A DNA stretch of 64,000 bases from Brachybacterium sp. UMB0905 (GTDB taxonomy: Bacteria > Actinomycetota > Actinomycetes > Actinomycetales > Dermabacteraceae), in the NCBI RefSeq assembly GCF_002871795.1, contig NZ_PNHL01000008.1, positions 30,266 through 94,265 on the forward strand, read 5' to 3'. The notes beneath the pieces are model-generated. The model worked only from the letters and a program-made list of their open reading frames with translations, was not told where the DNA came from and made no database searches. Both the position numbers and the translations under genes were made by a program. Of the stretch, positions 1-8,881 are shown in pieces (the stretch's first letter is position 1; each line of letters starts with the position of its first letter).

Positions 1-161
1 ACCTTCCCCGTCGCCCCATCAGATCTGCCCCACGCTTCGCCCACGCTCCATATCCTCTGCAGTAACCGCACCCGCGAGAACGACCTCTCCCGTGAAGGAG
101 GGGTAGGCGCTCGAGGCGCGCCTACGCTCGTCTGTCGCACCCCGCCCCTACGGTCTAAGGC

Positions 162-506
162 ATGTCCTCGCTGCGTTCCTTCCCCACGCACCTCCCCCTC
201 CCCACGCCCTTCTCCGGGCAGGAGGCTGCCCATCAGGAGCGGGAGTCGATCCGCGCCCTGCTGCTCGAGCGTCGGCCGAGCCTCGCGCGTCGGCTCACGG
301 TGGGACCGAGCGGTGCGCTCGTGATCCCGCTGCCCGGTGGCGGCAGCGTGGAGGTCGGCAGGATGCGCCGACGGGGCGCGGCGCGTTGGGTGGTGGTGGC
401 GCCGACGGCGGACGCACCGGGCGGGGTGAAGGTGCGCGAGCCACACACGCTGGGCGGGATCACCCGTGCGGTGCTCGCCGCACTCGACAGCACCGACATG
501 CGGTAG
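162..506 (+). CDS. hypothetical protein, 114 aa
   Basis: I do not recognise this small, basic, soluble protein. It has no signal peptide, membrane segment or known motif, and it ends in a compact domain with alternating short beta-like stretches (LVIPLPGGGSVEVGRM). The start is supported by a -10 box TACGGT at 149-154, exactly 7 nt before the ATG, so the transcript is probably leaderless. It converges on the methyltransferase gene to its right, and three copies of CAGCGCCGACGGG (509, 529, 554) lie just past its stop. Coding status is inferred from the promoter spacing and codon pattern only. Confidence 0.5.
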   Translation: MSSLRSFPTHLPLPTPFSGQEAAHQERESIRALLLERRPSLARRLTVGPSGALVIPLPGGGSVEVGRMRRRGAARWVVVAPTADAPGGVKVREPHTLGGITRAVLAALDSTDMR

Positions 507-508
507 GT

Positions 509-566
509 CAGCGCCGACGGGGGTACGCCAGCGCCGACGGGCGCTTGATCGCTCAGCGCCGACGGG
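509..566. repeat. short direct repeat, 3 copies
   Basis: The 13-mer CAGCGCCGACGGG occurs at 509-521, 529-541 and 554-566. A diverged relative (CAGCACCGAC) overlaps the end of the preceding gene at 489. The spacing is 20 then 25 nt. The copies lie in the gap between two convergent genes, and no function can be assigned. Confidence 0.6.
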
Positions 567-644
567 CACCGGGATGCCGTCAGCCTGCTGCGGCAATACC
601 GGAATGGGCGAGGCCAGTGCGGCGCAGGGCCGCGGGATCGCTTT

Positions 645-1244
645 TCAGCGCAGCTTTCGCGCCAGTGTCGTGATGACGTGCCAGTGCTTCTTATCGGCCA
701 GGAAGCGGCCGTCCTCATCGCGCACCGTGCGGTCGATGATGTGGAAGTCGCGGAACATCGCGTCGATCTGCGGCAGTGGCAGGGTGGCGACATCGGGCCG
801 TTCAGCCCACGAGTCGTTCTCCCCGAACAGGTCCACCGCCATCACACCGCCGCGCGGCAGCGCCGCCACCAGGCGGTCCCACACCCGCGGCAGGGCATCC
901 GGGCCCAGCAGCCCCAGCGTGTACGTGGAGTAAACGATCTGCGCGGTGGGGAACTGCTGCACATCGGTGATATCGGTGTGGTGGAAGTGCACGGTGCCGC
1001 TCATGCGCTCGTTCTCCACCAGGCGCGCGGCGAGGGTGTCGTCACTGTCGTAGGCATGGACCATCCAGCCGCGGCGCGCGAACTGCAGGGCATCCGCGCC
1101 CGCTCCGGCGCCGATCTCAAGCACCACTCCGGGGGACCGTTCGCCGCCGGCCGCCGTGATCGCCTTCGTCACGAGCCGACGTGCGGGGCGGCCCGCCGCG
1201 TGGGCGTTCAGCGCCGCCCAGTCCACCTTCTCCGCCGTGTCCAT
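645..1244 (-). CDS. class I SAM-dependent methyltransferase
   Basis: A 199-aa soluble protein with the Rossmann-type S-adenosylmethionine site. Motif I is VLEIGAGAGAD at residues 41-51, followed by the acidic strand end AYDSDD (about 64-69) that would bind the ribose hydroxyls, and a later Asp-containing strand (AVDLFGE). This arrangement is typical of small methyltransferases of the TehB/UbiE type. The substrate cannot be told from sequence. It is transcribed divergently from the glycosyltransferase gene. The ATG at 1244 has no clear ribosome-binding site. Confidence 0.8.
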   Translation of the reverse strand: MDTAEKVDWAALNAHAAGRPARRLVTKAITAAGGERSPGVVLEIGAGAGADALQFARRGWMVHAYDSDDTLAARLVENERMSGTVHFHHTDITDVQQFPTAQIVYSTYTLGLLGPDALPRVWDRLVAALPRGGVMAVDLFGENDSWAERPDVATLPLPQIDAMFRDFHIIDRTVRDEDGRFLADKKHWHVITTLARKLR

Positions 1245-1349
1245 GCCTGCCAGGCTCCATCAGCTGTGGTGACCTTTTCAACTTTCCGTGACCCAGACCG
1301 CCCCCGGCTTCACCGCTGGCGAACAGACACCCAGCCTAGGATGAGGCGC

Positions 1350-2669
1350 ATGTCTCCCGATGTGCTGCGCATCGCAGCGATCTGCCTGCACACCTCCCCG
1401 CTCGACGAGCCGGGAGCAGCCGATGCAGGTGGCATGAACGTCGTGGTCCTCGAACAGTCCAGAGCTCTGGCGCGCCGCGGCCACACCGTCGAGATGTTCA
1501 CCCGCCGCAGCTCCCCCGACCAGCCGGACACAGTCGAGGTCGCCGAGCGGCTGCGCCTGCACTATCTGGATGCGGGACCGGCCGAGCCGCTCGCCAAGAG
1601 CGCGATGGAACAGGCGATCACGCCGTTTCGTGAGCAGCTGCGCGCCCGATTCGCGGCGCTCACGCCCGCCACCGAAGACCCCGCGCATCCCGCCGCCCCA
1701 CACTCCGCAGGCTCCACGGGAGACGCCGCGACGGACACCGCCACCGCCTCCCCCGCCACGCCGGTGGATCTGATCCACTCGCACCACTGGTTCAGCGGGG
1801 TCGCCGCGCTGCCCGTCGCCCGGGAGCTCGGCATCCCCCACCTGCAGTCCTACCATTCGGTGGCCGCACCGGAGGGCTCACGCACCCTCGATGCCGGGGA
1901 ACCCGCAGAGTCGGGGGGCCGCCTGCCCGGGGAGCGCTTCGTCGCCCAGGGATCGGACCTCGTCATCGCGGTCTCCACCGCGGAGGCCCGCACCGTCGCT
2001 GAGCGCTACGACGTGCCCGAGACGCGCCTCGCGACCGCTCGGCCCGGGGTGGATGCCGCCTGCTTCCGCCCTTGCGAGGACCTGCGCGGACGCCGCGAAC
2101 AGCCGCGGCTGCTGTTCACGGCGCGACTCCAGCCGCTCAAAGCCCCGGACCTCGCCCTGGAGATCCTCGCGCACCTGGATCCCGCGCTCGAGGCACGTCT
2201 GGTGCTCGCCGGCGGTGTCTCCCAGGATTTCTCCGGCTACCTCACCGAGCTGCGGGAGCGCGCGCAGGAGCTGGGTATCGCGGACCGCGTGGATTTCGTC
2301 GGCTCCCTGGATCGTGACGCCCTGGCCGACCAGATGCGCTGCGCCACCGCTCTGCTGCTGACCAGCTGGTCCGAGACCTTCGGGCTCGTGGCGCTCGAAG
2401 CACAGGCCAGCAGCACCCCGGTGATGGCCTGGCGCTGCGCCGGCGGGGTGCGCGAGGCCGTGGGCCCGGACGGGCTGATCCTCGAATCCCGCGACCCCGA
2501 CGTGTGGGCAGAAGCGCTGCAGACCCTGCTCGCGGACAAAGAGCGCTACGCCCGCGCCGTCGCATCCTCCCGCGAGTTCGCGATCTCGCGGTCCTGGGAC
2601 GCGACCGCCGTCGCCCTCGAGACCGCCTACCGCGCGGTCCTTCCCTCACGACCGGCAGGAGACTCATGA
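1350..2669 (+). CDS. GT4 family glycosyltransferase, MshA-like
   Basis: A 439-aa GT-B fold glycosyltransferase of family GT4. The N-terminal stretch HTSPLDEP...DAGGMNVVV closely matches the UDP-sugar and acceptor loop of MshA, which makes the first glycosidic bond of mycothiol from UDP-GlcNAc and inositol phosphate. The C-terminal half has the retaining-GT motif SWSETFGLVALEAQA with its EX7E glutamates. An Ala/Thr/Pro-rich insert of about 40 residues before VDLIHSHHW is unusual for MshA, so a related GT4 role is possible. The start at 1350 rather than 1341 is chosen because TAGGAT (1337-1342) lies 7 nt upstream, suggesting a leaderless transcript. It overlaps the deacetylase gene by 4 nt. Confidence 0.75.
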   Translation: MSPDVLRIAAICLHTSPLDEPGAADAGGMNVVVLEQSRALARRGHTVEMFTRRSSPDQPDTVEVAERLRLHYLDAGPAEPLAKSAMEQAITPFREQLRARFAALTPATEDPAHPAAPHSAGSTGDAATDTATASPATPVDLIHSHHWFSGVAALPVARELGIPHLQSYHSVAAPEGSRTLDAGEPAESGGRLPGERFVAQGSDLVIAVSTAEARTVAERYDVPETRLATARPGVDAACFRPCEDLRGRREQPRLLFTARLQPLKAPDLALEILAHLDPALEARLVLAGGVSQDFSGYLTELRERAQELGIADRVDFVGSLDRDALADQMRCATALLLTSWSETFGLVALEAQASSTPVMAWRCAGGVREAVGPDGLILESRDPDVWAEALQTLLADKERYARAVASSREFAISRSWDATAVALETAYRAVLPSRPAGDS

Positions 2670-3454
2670 GCACCGACCCCTGGGATCTGCTGGATGCGGC
2701 GAGCACCGTCGTCGCCTTCCACGCCCACCCCGATGACGAGGCCCTGGCCACCGGGGCGCTGCTGACCGCGCTGACCGCCCGCGGCACCCGCGTGATCCTC
2801 GTGACCGCCACCCGCGGGGAGGAGGGCGAGATCGTGCCCGGCACCGTGGCCGACGGGGAGCAGCAGCCGCTCGAGGAGATCCGGGAGGGGGAGATCGCCG
2901 CGGCGACCGCCGCACTCGGCATCGCCGAGCGGCACTGGCTGGGCACCGCCCCGGCCCTCGCCCCCGATGCCGCTCCTCGCCGCTACCGCGACTCCGGCAT
3001 GCAGTGGGTGCGGCCGGGACTGGCCGGCCCGGCGGACACCGCGGGCGAGGACAGCTTCACCCATCGACCCCTCGATGATGCCGCCGCGGATCTGGCGGCG
3101 CTGCTGCAGAGCGTCCAGCCCGATGTGCTGCTGAGCTACGACGATGAGGGCACCTACGGCCATCCCGATCATGTGCGCGCCCACCTCGTGGCCCGCGCCG
3201 CGAGCGAGCTGACCGACGTGCCGTTCGTGCAGGTCGCGAGTGACCCGCAGGCCGCCCAGGAGGTGCGGGAGCATCCGGGAACCGCGGAGGCGGTGCATCG
3301 GGCGCTGAGCGCCTACCGCACCCAGCTGACCGTCGTGGATCCGGCCCCGGCCAGCGACCCCGCACCGGAATCCATCCCGATCCGGCACGTGGGCGGGCAG
3401 GATGATGCGGTTCCTTTGGCCACCGGGCTGCGCCCGCTGGAGACCAGCGCCTGA
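2666..3454 (+). CDS. PIG-L family deacetylase, MshB-like
   Basis: A 262-aa zinc-dependent N-deacetylase of the PIG-L/MshB family. The metal site is visible as AHPDDE (20-25) together with YDDEGTYGHPDH (158-169), which supplies the third ligand. Family members remove an acetyl group from GlcNAc-inositol (mycothiol synthesis) or from mycothiol S-conjugates. The ATG overlaps the stop of the MshA-like gene (ATGA), so the two are probably translationally coupled. The pairing of an MshA-like and an MshB-like enzyme supports a mycothiol-type pathway, but the exact substrate is inferred. Confidence 0.8.
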   Translation: MSTDPWDLLDAASTVVAFHAHPDDEALATGALLTALTARGTRVILVTATRGEEGEIVPGTVADGEQQPLEEIREGEIAAATAALGIAERHWLGTAPALAPDAAPRRYRDSGMQWVRPGLAGPADTAGEDSFTHRPLDDAAADLAALLQSVQPDVLLSYDDEGTYGHPDHVRAHLVARAASELTDVPFVQVASDPQAAQEVREHPGTAEAVHRALSAYRTQLTVVDPAPASDPAPESIPIRHVGGQDDAVPLATGLRPLETSA

Positions 3455-3463
3455 GCTTCCGCG

Positions 3464-4168
3464 TCAGAGGGTGACGTCCAGCAGCGTGGGCAGGTGATCG
3501 CTCGCCGCCGCGAGCCGCTCGGCGCTGACCGTGCGGGTCTCCCGGACGGCGCGGGATTCGCGCACCCGCACCCCCTCGGTGACGAGGATCGCGTCGATCC
3601 GCCGGGTCGGGGCCTTCGCGGGAAAGGTGTGCTCGCTCTGGGCGGCGGGATCGCGCAGCAGCGGCTGCAGGAAGCTGCGGGCCGCCCCTTGCGCCGTCTC
3701 GTTGAGGTCCCCGCCGATGATGACGGGCGCCCCTGCCCCGCGCACGAGCGCGGCGATGTGCTCGGCGTGACGCATCCGGTTGTCCTCCTGCAGCGCCAGA
3801 TGCGTCGAGGAGACCACGACCGCGCCACCGCCGGGCACGGACAGCCGCACCGCGGCGACGCCACGCGGGTACGTCGAGTTCAGATCGGAGAGGGTCTGGG
3901 CGACAGGGTGGGCGCCGCGGCGGATCACCTGGGCGGCCACCGCCTCCGTCGCCAGAACCGCGAGGCCCCGGCCGGAAAGACCGCCGCCGACGAGGACCCG
4001 ACGGTCCACCTGGCGGGCGAAGCGCGCGAGCCGCAGACCCGGCAGCACCAGGCGCGGCGCCTCCTGCACGAGCAGCACATCGGGGTCCAGATCCTCGATC
4101 GCAGCGGTGACGGCGGGAATGTCGCCGCGCAGCTCCCACAGATTCCAGGCCATCACCCGCAGATCCAT
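3464..4168 (-). CDS. endonuclease/exonuclease/phosphatase family protein
   Basis: A 234-aa member of the EEP superfamily (DNase I / AP endonuclease / phosphatase fold). The expected metal and catalytic signatures are present in order: MAWNLWEL near the N-terminus (Asn of motif I), VQEAP (metal-binding Glu), the GGDLNET loop with its Asp and Asn, and the C-terminal SDHLPTLL with the catalytic His. No signal peptide is seen, so it is probably cytoplasmic. Its start shares one base with the stop of the ADP-ribosylglycohydrolase gene (TGATG), implying an operon. Whether it cuts DNA or dephosphorylates a small molecule cannot be decided. Confidence 0.8.
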   Translation of the reverse strand: MDLRVMAWNLWELRGDIPAVTAAIEDLDPDVLLVQEAPRLVLPGLRLARFARQVDRRVLVGGGLSGRGLAVLATEAVAAQVIRRGAHPVAQTLSDLNSTYPRGVAAVRLSVPGGGAVVVSSTHLALQEDNRMRHAEHIAALVRGAGAPVIIGGDLNETAQGAARSFLQPLLRDPAAQSEHTFPAKAPTRRIDAILVTEGVRVRESRAVRETRTVSAERLAAASDHLPTLLDVTL

Positions 4169-5232
4169 CAGCTCTCCTGCTCCTCAGGCCCCACCATCGG
4201 CGCGATCACGCGCTCGACAAGAGAGGTCAGCTCCTCCACCCCGTAGCCGGGCCAGCCGAACAGGGTGCGCCGCCACTCCGGGGGCACGGCCTTGGGTCCC
4301 AGCGCCGCCCCCAGCAGCGCCCCGGTGATGCAGGCGACGGTATCGGTGTCATACCCGGCGCCGACGGCGACCTTGAGCGCCGTGACCATGGCATCACGCT
4401 GCGCGAACTTCCCCTCCGGGAGCGGGGTGACCGCGCTGATCGCCGCCCAGGCGACCTGGAAGGCACCGACGACCCAGCCGTTGCGGCGGAAGCTCACGGG
4501 GGCGGAGATCTCCGCCTCGTCGATCCGCTCCGCCCACAGCTCACGCCGCTGCGCCTCGAGCCGCGGCAGCCCGATGCGCACATCCACCTCGCCGCTGCGC
4601 ACGGCATGCCGCACCGCAAGCCCCCACAGCAGGCACGCCTCGAGAGTGTCCGGGTGCACATGTGTCAGTGCGCACACCGTCTCGATGCCGGCCGCGGCGT
4701 CGTCCTCGCTCGAGAGCAGGTACGGCAACACGGAGGCATGGGCGCGCATGAGCGAGCCGTTGCCGGCGTTGGCAGGCAGCTCGGTGTGGGCGGTGCGGGC
4801 GGCGCGCCGGAAGTCCTCGGCACGCGGGGCGTAGTGACCGCTCTCGCGCGCCGAATCGGCGGCGGTGCGCATCACGTGGGAGGTGAGGGAGCCGATGTCC
4901 GGGGTGCCCAGCGACCACGAGTACCACTCACGGGCGATGTGGTCCTGCGCGGCGGGAATCCGCAGGTCATGGTGCTCTCCGGCGGCGAGCGAGGCTTCGA
5001 GCACGACGATCGCCATGGCGGTGTCGTCGGTCCACTCCCCCGGCTGCCAGCCCAGGACGCCACCGCCGATCATGTCGATGTCCTCGGCGTCCAGCACGGG
5101 GCCCTGGAATTCGAAGGGAGCCCCGAGGGCGTCGCCGGTGGCGGCGGCAATGACCGAGCCGATGGCCCGTCGACGCTGGATGGGCGTGAGCCCGGATCCG
5201 TTCGACGTCGTCGTCGTGTCCTCGGCGCTCAT
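4168..5232 (-). CDS. ADP-ribosylglycohydrolase family protein
   Basis: A 354-aa protein of the ADP-ribosylglycohydrolase (DraG/ARH) family, which cleaves ADP-ribose from proteins or small molecules using a dinuclear magnesium site. Matching motifs are GDALGAPFEF near the N-terminus, WTDDTAMA (metal-binding Asp pair) and the C-terminal YDTDTVACITGALLGA. The start at 5232 is chosen over an upstream in-frame ATG because GGAAGGAGGAG lies directly before it. The downstream partner is the EEP gene. It diverges from the membrane-protein gene at 5300. Confidence 0.85.
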   Translation of the reverse strand: MSAEDTTTTSNGSGLTPIQRRRAIGSVIAAATGDALGAPFEFQGPVLDAEDIDMIGGGVLGWQPGEWTDDTAMAIVVLEASLAAGEHHDLRIPAAQDHIAREWYSWSLGTPDIGSLTSHVMRTAADSARESGHYAPRAEDFRRAARTAHTELPANAGNGSLMRAHASVLPYLLSSEDDAAAGIETVCALTHVHPDTLEACLLWGLAVRHAVRSGEVDVRIGLPRLEAQRRELWAERIDEAEISAPVSFRRNGWVVGAFQVAWAAISAVTPLPEGKFAQRDAMVTALKVAVGAGYDTDTVACITGALLGAALGPKAVPPEWRRTLFGWPGYGVEELTSLVERVIAPMVGPEEQES

Positions 5233-5263
5233 CTCTCTCCTCCTTCCAGGGGCAATGTTTTCA

Positions 5264-5279
5264 CACCAGTACCCTGGTG
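5264..5279. promoter_or_regulatory. inverted repeat in a divergent promoter region
   Basis: CACCAG and CTGGTG form perfect 6-bp arms around a 4-nt spacer midway between two divergent start codons (5232 and 5300). A possible -10 (TACCCT, 5270-5275) overlaps it. This is a candidate operator only. Confidence 0.3.
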
Positions 5280-5299
5280 GGGACGTGTGAAGGAGCCTC

Positions 5300-6094
5300 A
5301 TGACCAACACCCCGGCGGCCGCCCGGCCGCACTGTGCTGACCCACATGACCATACCGGTCACGACCATCCTCCCACCGGCGCGGAGCTGGTGCGAGACCT
5401 GGTCAAGGGGCTGTCGATCCAGGCGCTGCTGATCCCCGCCCTGGCCGTGGTGATGCTCATCGCGATTCTGCCCCTCGCGCCGACGACGCCGCTGCCGCTG
5501 CTGGTCGGTGTGGTGCTGGGCGGGGTACAGCTGGCGCTGCTGGTGGGAACGAGCGTGATCGTCTCCCGCCGGCGCGCGCAGATGGCTATGAATCCGGGCC
5601 TCGCGGCGGTGCGCAGCGTCCTCGATGAGGTGCTGCGCGTCGGGGCGGTGCTGCTCGCGGTGCTGCTGTGGCCCGCGGACATCCGCACCGAGCTGGGCGT
5701 GTGGATCGGTGCGGGCTGCGCGCTGGTGTGGCTGATCCTCGCGACGGCGCAGACGGTTGCGACCCGTCGGCGCATCTCCCGGCCCGGGGACTGGTCCAAG
5801 GAGGCGATCTCCACGCTGCTGGCTCACCGCGTGGGGGCGCGCGACACCGTGGTGATGCGCCTGCTGGATGTGGTGGGCATGATCGCCTTCCAGATCGGTG
5901 CGACGGTGCTTGTGATCCTCTCGCCGATTCTCGCCGCGGGCACCGCGGTGCTCTCGCTCGGCTCGGCGCTCGCGACGCTGGTGCTGCAGCGCCGCTCCCC
6001 CGCGGAGCGCTCCCGCAGCCCGTGGGCCTATGCCCCGCTGCTGCTGGGCCTGCTGACCCTGCTGCTCGCGGTGCTCGCGAGCGTCATCCCCTGA
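5300..6094 (+). CDS. multi-pass membrane protein of unknown function
   Basis: A 264-aa integral membrane protein that I cannot assign to a family. A His-rich soluble N-terminus (HCADPHDHTGHDH, about residues 11-23) precedes roughly six hydrophobic segments: near 38-60, 65-85, 110-130, 135-150, 190-215 and 240-262. A cytoplasmic loop rich in Arg lies between the middle pairs. The ATG has a well-spaced AGGAG at 5291. The M13 peptidase gene follows after 38 nt on the same strand. The His cluster could bind a metal, but this is speculation. Confidence 0.7.
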   Translation: MTNTPAAARPHCADPHDHTGHDHPPTGAELVRDLVKGLSIQALLIPALAVVMLIAILPLAPTTPLPLLVGVVLGGVQLALLVGTSVIVSRRRAQMAMNPGLAAVRSVLDEVLRVGAVLLAVLLWPADIRTELGVWIGAGCALVWLILATAQTVATRRRISRPGDWSKEAISTLLAHRVGARDTVVMRLLDVVGMIAFQIGATVLVILSPILAAGTAVLSLGSALATLVLQRRSPAERSRSPWAYAPLLLGLLTLLLAVLASVIP

Positions 6095-6132
6095 TCCACC
6101 CCTGTTCCATCCTCTTTTTCCAGGAGACATCG

Positions 6133-8148
6133 ATGTCCACTGAACCCCGTCCCTCCGGTATCGACCGCGACCACGTGGATTCCTCCGTGCGAGTTCAGGA
6201 TGACCTGTTCGGTCACGTCAACGGCGCCTGGCTCGCGGAGCACACAATCCCCGCTGACCGGTCGAGCGATGGTGCCTTCCATGCTCTGCGCGATCTGTCC
6301 GAGGAGCGGGTGCGGGCGATCGTGGAGCAGGCCGCGGCCGATGTCGAGGCCACCCCGGGTACCGCGCCCGCTGAGCTCGATGACCACGCGAAGATCGGCC
6401 TGCTGTACAGCATGTTCATGGACACCGCGGCGATCGAGGAGAAGGGTCTTGCGAGCCTCGAGGAGCTGCTGGAGACCTTCACCGCCGCGACGGATCTGCC
6501 GGGGCTCGTGCAGGCGATGGCCGCCCCGGATTCGGGCACCTCGGCGCTCCTGGCGTACGTGTGGACCGATGACGATGACTCCTCCCGCTACCAGGTGAAG
6601 CTGCACCAGGGCGGGCTGGGTCTGCCCGATGAGTCGTACTACCGCGAGGAGCGGTACGCCCAGATCCGCGACGCCTACGTGCAGCATCTGGAGAACCTCG
6701 CGCAGCTCGCGGCGCTGCCGGGGCGCGACGGCCTGCCGGAGGGCGATGCGGCGACGCTGGCGCGCACGGTGATGGATTTCGAGACCCGCCTGGCGGCCTG
6801 CCACGTGGATGTGGTCCGGGTGCGGGACCGCGAGAAGTCGCACAACCCGATGGACGCCGCCCAGCGCACGGAGCTGGCGCCGGCCTTCCCGTGGGACGCG
6901 TTCTTCACGGGCACCGGCGCTCCCGCCGCGGCCATCGAGGTGGTCTCCGTCAGCCAGCCGGAGTACGTCACGGCCGCGGCGCAGCTGCTGGCCGATGAGC
7001 AGCTGCCGGTGCTGCGTGCCTGGCTCATGCTGCACGCCGTCTCCTCCTACGCCCCGTATCTCACCGAGGCGCTGGTGGCGGAGGATTTCGCCTTCAGCGG
7101 GAAGGTGCTCTCCGGGGCGGAGGAGCTGCGGGAGCGGTGGAAGCGGGGCGTCGCCTTCGTCGAGGGCGTGGTCGGTTTCGCCGTCGGCCAGGAGTATGTG
7201 GCCGAGCACTTCCCGCCCGCGCATAAGGAGCGGATGGACGAGCTGGTGGAGGCGCTGCTGGCCGCCTACCGCGACTCCATCTCCCACCTGGAGTGGATGA
7301 CTCCGGAAACGCGCGAGAAGGCGCTCGAGAAGCTCGAGAAGTTCACGCCGAAGGTGGGCTACCCGGAGAAGTGGCGCACCTACGAAAAGCTGACGGTGGT
7401 GCCGGGGGATCTGGTGGCCACGCTGCGATCCTCCCGCCGTTTCGAGGCGGAGTTCGAGTATGCGAAGGTGCTGGGCCCGGTCGATGAGACCGAATGGCAT
7501 ATGACCCCGCAGACGGTCAACGCCTACTACAACCCGGGGGCGAACGAGATCGTGTTCCCCGCGGCGATCCTGCAGCCGCCGTTCTTCGACGCCGAGGCCG
7601 ATGACGCCGTGAACTTCGGGGGGATCGGCGCGGTGATCGGCCACGAGGTGGGGCATGGCTTCGATGACCAGGGCTCGAAGTTCGATGGCGATGGCACCCT
7701 GCGCTCCTGGTGGACGCCGGAGGATCGCGAGGCCTTCGAAACCCTTGCGGCGCGTCTGGTGGAGCAGTACTCGCAGCTGTCCCCCCGGGAGCTCGATGAC
7801 AGCCATACCGTCAACGGCGCCCTGACCATCGGCGAGAACATCGGGGACCTGGGCGGGCTGTCCATCGCGGTGAAGGCCTATCTGGCCAGCCGCAGCGAGT
7901 CGGAGGTCCGCAAGGAGCTCGATGGGCTGACGGGTCTGCAGCGCGTGTTCTGGTCCTGGGCCACGGTGTGGCGCGGGAAGAACCGTCCGCAGGAGGCGAT
8001 CCGACGCCTGGCGATCGACCCGCACTCCCCCGCCGAGTTCCGCTGCAACACCGTGGCGAGCCATCTCGAGGAGTTCCACACGGCCTTCGGCATCGTCCCG
8101 GGTGATGGCATGTACTGCGCCCCCGAGGACAGGGTGAGCATCTGGTGA
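6133..8148 (+). CDS. M13 family zinc metallopeptidase (PepO-like)
   Basis: A 671-aa neprilysin-type endopeptidase. The zinc site is HEVGH at residues 504-508, with the third ligand Glu in ENIGDLGG at about 568-575. The substrate-binding stretch NAYYNPGANEIVFPA precedes it at about 463. The length fits bacterial PepO proteins (about 630-690 aa). No signal peptide or transmembrane segment is visible, so unlike mammalian neprilysin it is probably cytoplasmic, cutting oligopeptides. The start at 6133 is supported by CAGGAGA eight bases upstream. The downstream membrane-protein gene overlaps its stop by 4 nt. Confidence 0.92.
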   Translation: MSTEPRPSGIDRDHVDSSVRVQDDLFGHVNGAWLAEHTIPADRSSDGAFHALRDLSEERVRAIVEQAAADVEATPGTAPAELDDHAKIGLLYSMFMDTAAIEEKGLASLEELLETFTAATDLPGLVQAMAAPDSGTSALLAYVWTDDDDSSRYQVKLHQGGLGLPDESYYREERYAQIRDAYVQHLENLAQLAALPGRDGLPEGDAATLARTVMDFETRLAACHVDVVRVRDREKSHNPMDAAQRTELAPAFPWDAFFTGTGAPAAAIEVVSVSQPEYVTAAAQLLADEQLPVLRAWLMLHAVSSYAPYLTEALVAEDFAFSGKVLSGAEELRERWKRGVAFVEGVVGFAVGQEYVAEHFPPAHKERMDELVEALLAAYRDSISHLEWMTPETREKALEKLEKFTPKVGYPEKWRTYEKLTVVPGDLVATLRSSRRFEAEFEYAKVLGPVDETEWHMTPQTVNAYYNPGANEIVFPAAILQPPFFDAEADDAVNFGGIGAVIGHEVGHGFDDQGSKFDGDGTLRSWWTPEDREAFETLAARLVEQYSQLSPRELDDSHTVNGALTIGENIGDLGGLSIAVKAYLASRSESEVRKELDGLTGLQRVFWSWATVWRGKNRPQEAIRRLAIDPHSPAEFRCNTVASHLEEFHTAFGIVPGDGMYCAPEDRVSIW

Positions 8149-8711
8149 GGCCTGAGACCCCGTTCTATGTGGGCACCACCCGCCCCTCCTCCGTGGGGTG
8201 GACGCGCATCGGCGTGACAATGCTCGCGGGAGTGGCGGTGGCGCTGCTGATGCTGCAGCGCGGGAACGCGCCGGCGGCGGTGGCGGGCATCGTGATCTTC
8301 GCGCTGCTGGCGCTGTGGACGTGGATGACTCAGCACACCCGCTTCATCGTCGACGGCCACGGGGTCACGGTGAGTCTGGGCGGGTTCTGGCCGCAGAAGC
8401 CATGGCCGCTCGCGGATTTCCGCACCGTCCAGATGCGGGACATTCCGCAGTCCCGCACCGGTGTGAGCGTGGGCGGCTACGGCTGGCGGCGCACCACCGT
8501 GATCACCCCGGAGCTGGAGGAGCTCACCCCCGTCGGCTCCCGCAAGATCTTCACCCTGCGGGAGAACCGGGCGCGCTACCGGGCCCTCGTGACCCGGCCG
8601 GGGCTGATGGTCGAGATCATCGGGCATGAGGCTCCGCATTACCTCATCAGCCCCGAGGATCCGGTCGCGACGGCCGAGGCGGTGGACCAGGCGATCCGCG
8701 CCCGCCGCTAG
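8145..8711 (+). CDS. small membrane protein, PH-domain-like
   Basis: A 188-aa protein with two adjacent hydrophobic helices (about residues 21-38 and 42-60) followed by a cytoplasmic beta-rich domain (TRFIVDGHGVTVSLGGFWPQKPWPLADF...). This layout is common to bacterial PH-like (YdbT/YcxB-type) membrane proteins, but no diagnostic motif lets me name it. It starts with GTG, and that codon overlaps the peptidase stop (GTGA), indicating translational coupling with the M13 peptidase gene. The TPP riboswitch begins 27 nt after its stop. Confidence 0.7.
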   Translation: MRPETPFYVGTTRPSSVGWTRIGVTMLAGVAVALLMLQRGNAPAAVAGIVIFALLALWTWMTQHTRFIVDGHGVTVSLGGFWPQKPWPLADFRTVQMRDIPQSRTGVSVGGYGWRRTTVITPELEELTPVGSRKIFTLRENRARYRALVTRPGLMVEIIGHEAPHYLISPEDPVATAEAVDQAIRARR

Positions 8712-8714
8712 AGG

Positions 8715-8720
8715 TAGACT
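8715..8720 (+). promoter_or_regulatory. candidate -10 box for the thiamine transport operon
   Basis: TAGACT lies just after the preceding stop codon and about 20 nt before the riboswitch core, a suitable place for a transcript beginning near 8727. No convincing -35 hexamer is seen. Confidence 0.4.
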
Positions 8721-8737
8721 GCCTGATCGTCATCCGC

Positions 8738-8826
8738 TGACAGGGGAGCACCATCGGGGTGCTGAGAGTGCGCATCCGCGCAGACCCTCGAACCTGATCC
8801 GGTCAACACCGGCGTAGGGAGTCGGG
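8738..8826 (+). ncRNA. TPP riboswitch (Thi-box)
   Basis: The conserved thiamine pyrophosphate aptamer is readable. The GGGGAGC...GGTGCTGAGAG segment (8743-8767) is followed by CAGACCCTCGAACCTGATC (8781-8799), then CAACACCGGCGTAGGGAGT, the strongly conserved 3' half of the fold. The aptamer sits 55 nt before ykoE, and the leader ends in a strong ribosome-binding site (AGGAAGGAGA). The expected role is to lower expression of the thiamine transporter when cellular TPP is high. Control of translation start is likely because no U-run terminator is visible. Confidence 0.95.
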
Positions 8827-8881
8827 AATTCCGCACAGCACAGAGTGTGCCGCGCGCCCCTTCCATGAGGAAGGAGACGAG

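Noticed and set aside
10..161. Promoter or RNA gene in the first 161 bases
   Set aside because: Apart from the -10 box at 149-154, no structure, repeat or ORF could be supported there.
678..1349. Upstream extension of the glycosyltransferase frame
   Set aside because: It overlaps the methyltransferase gene antisense and lacks protein-like composition. The leaderless -10 box and MshA similarity fix the start at 1350.
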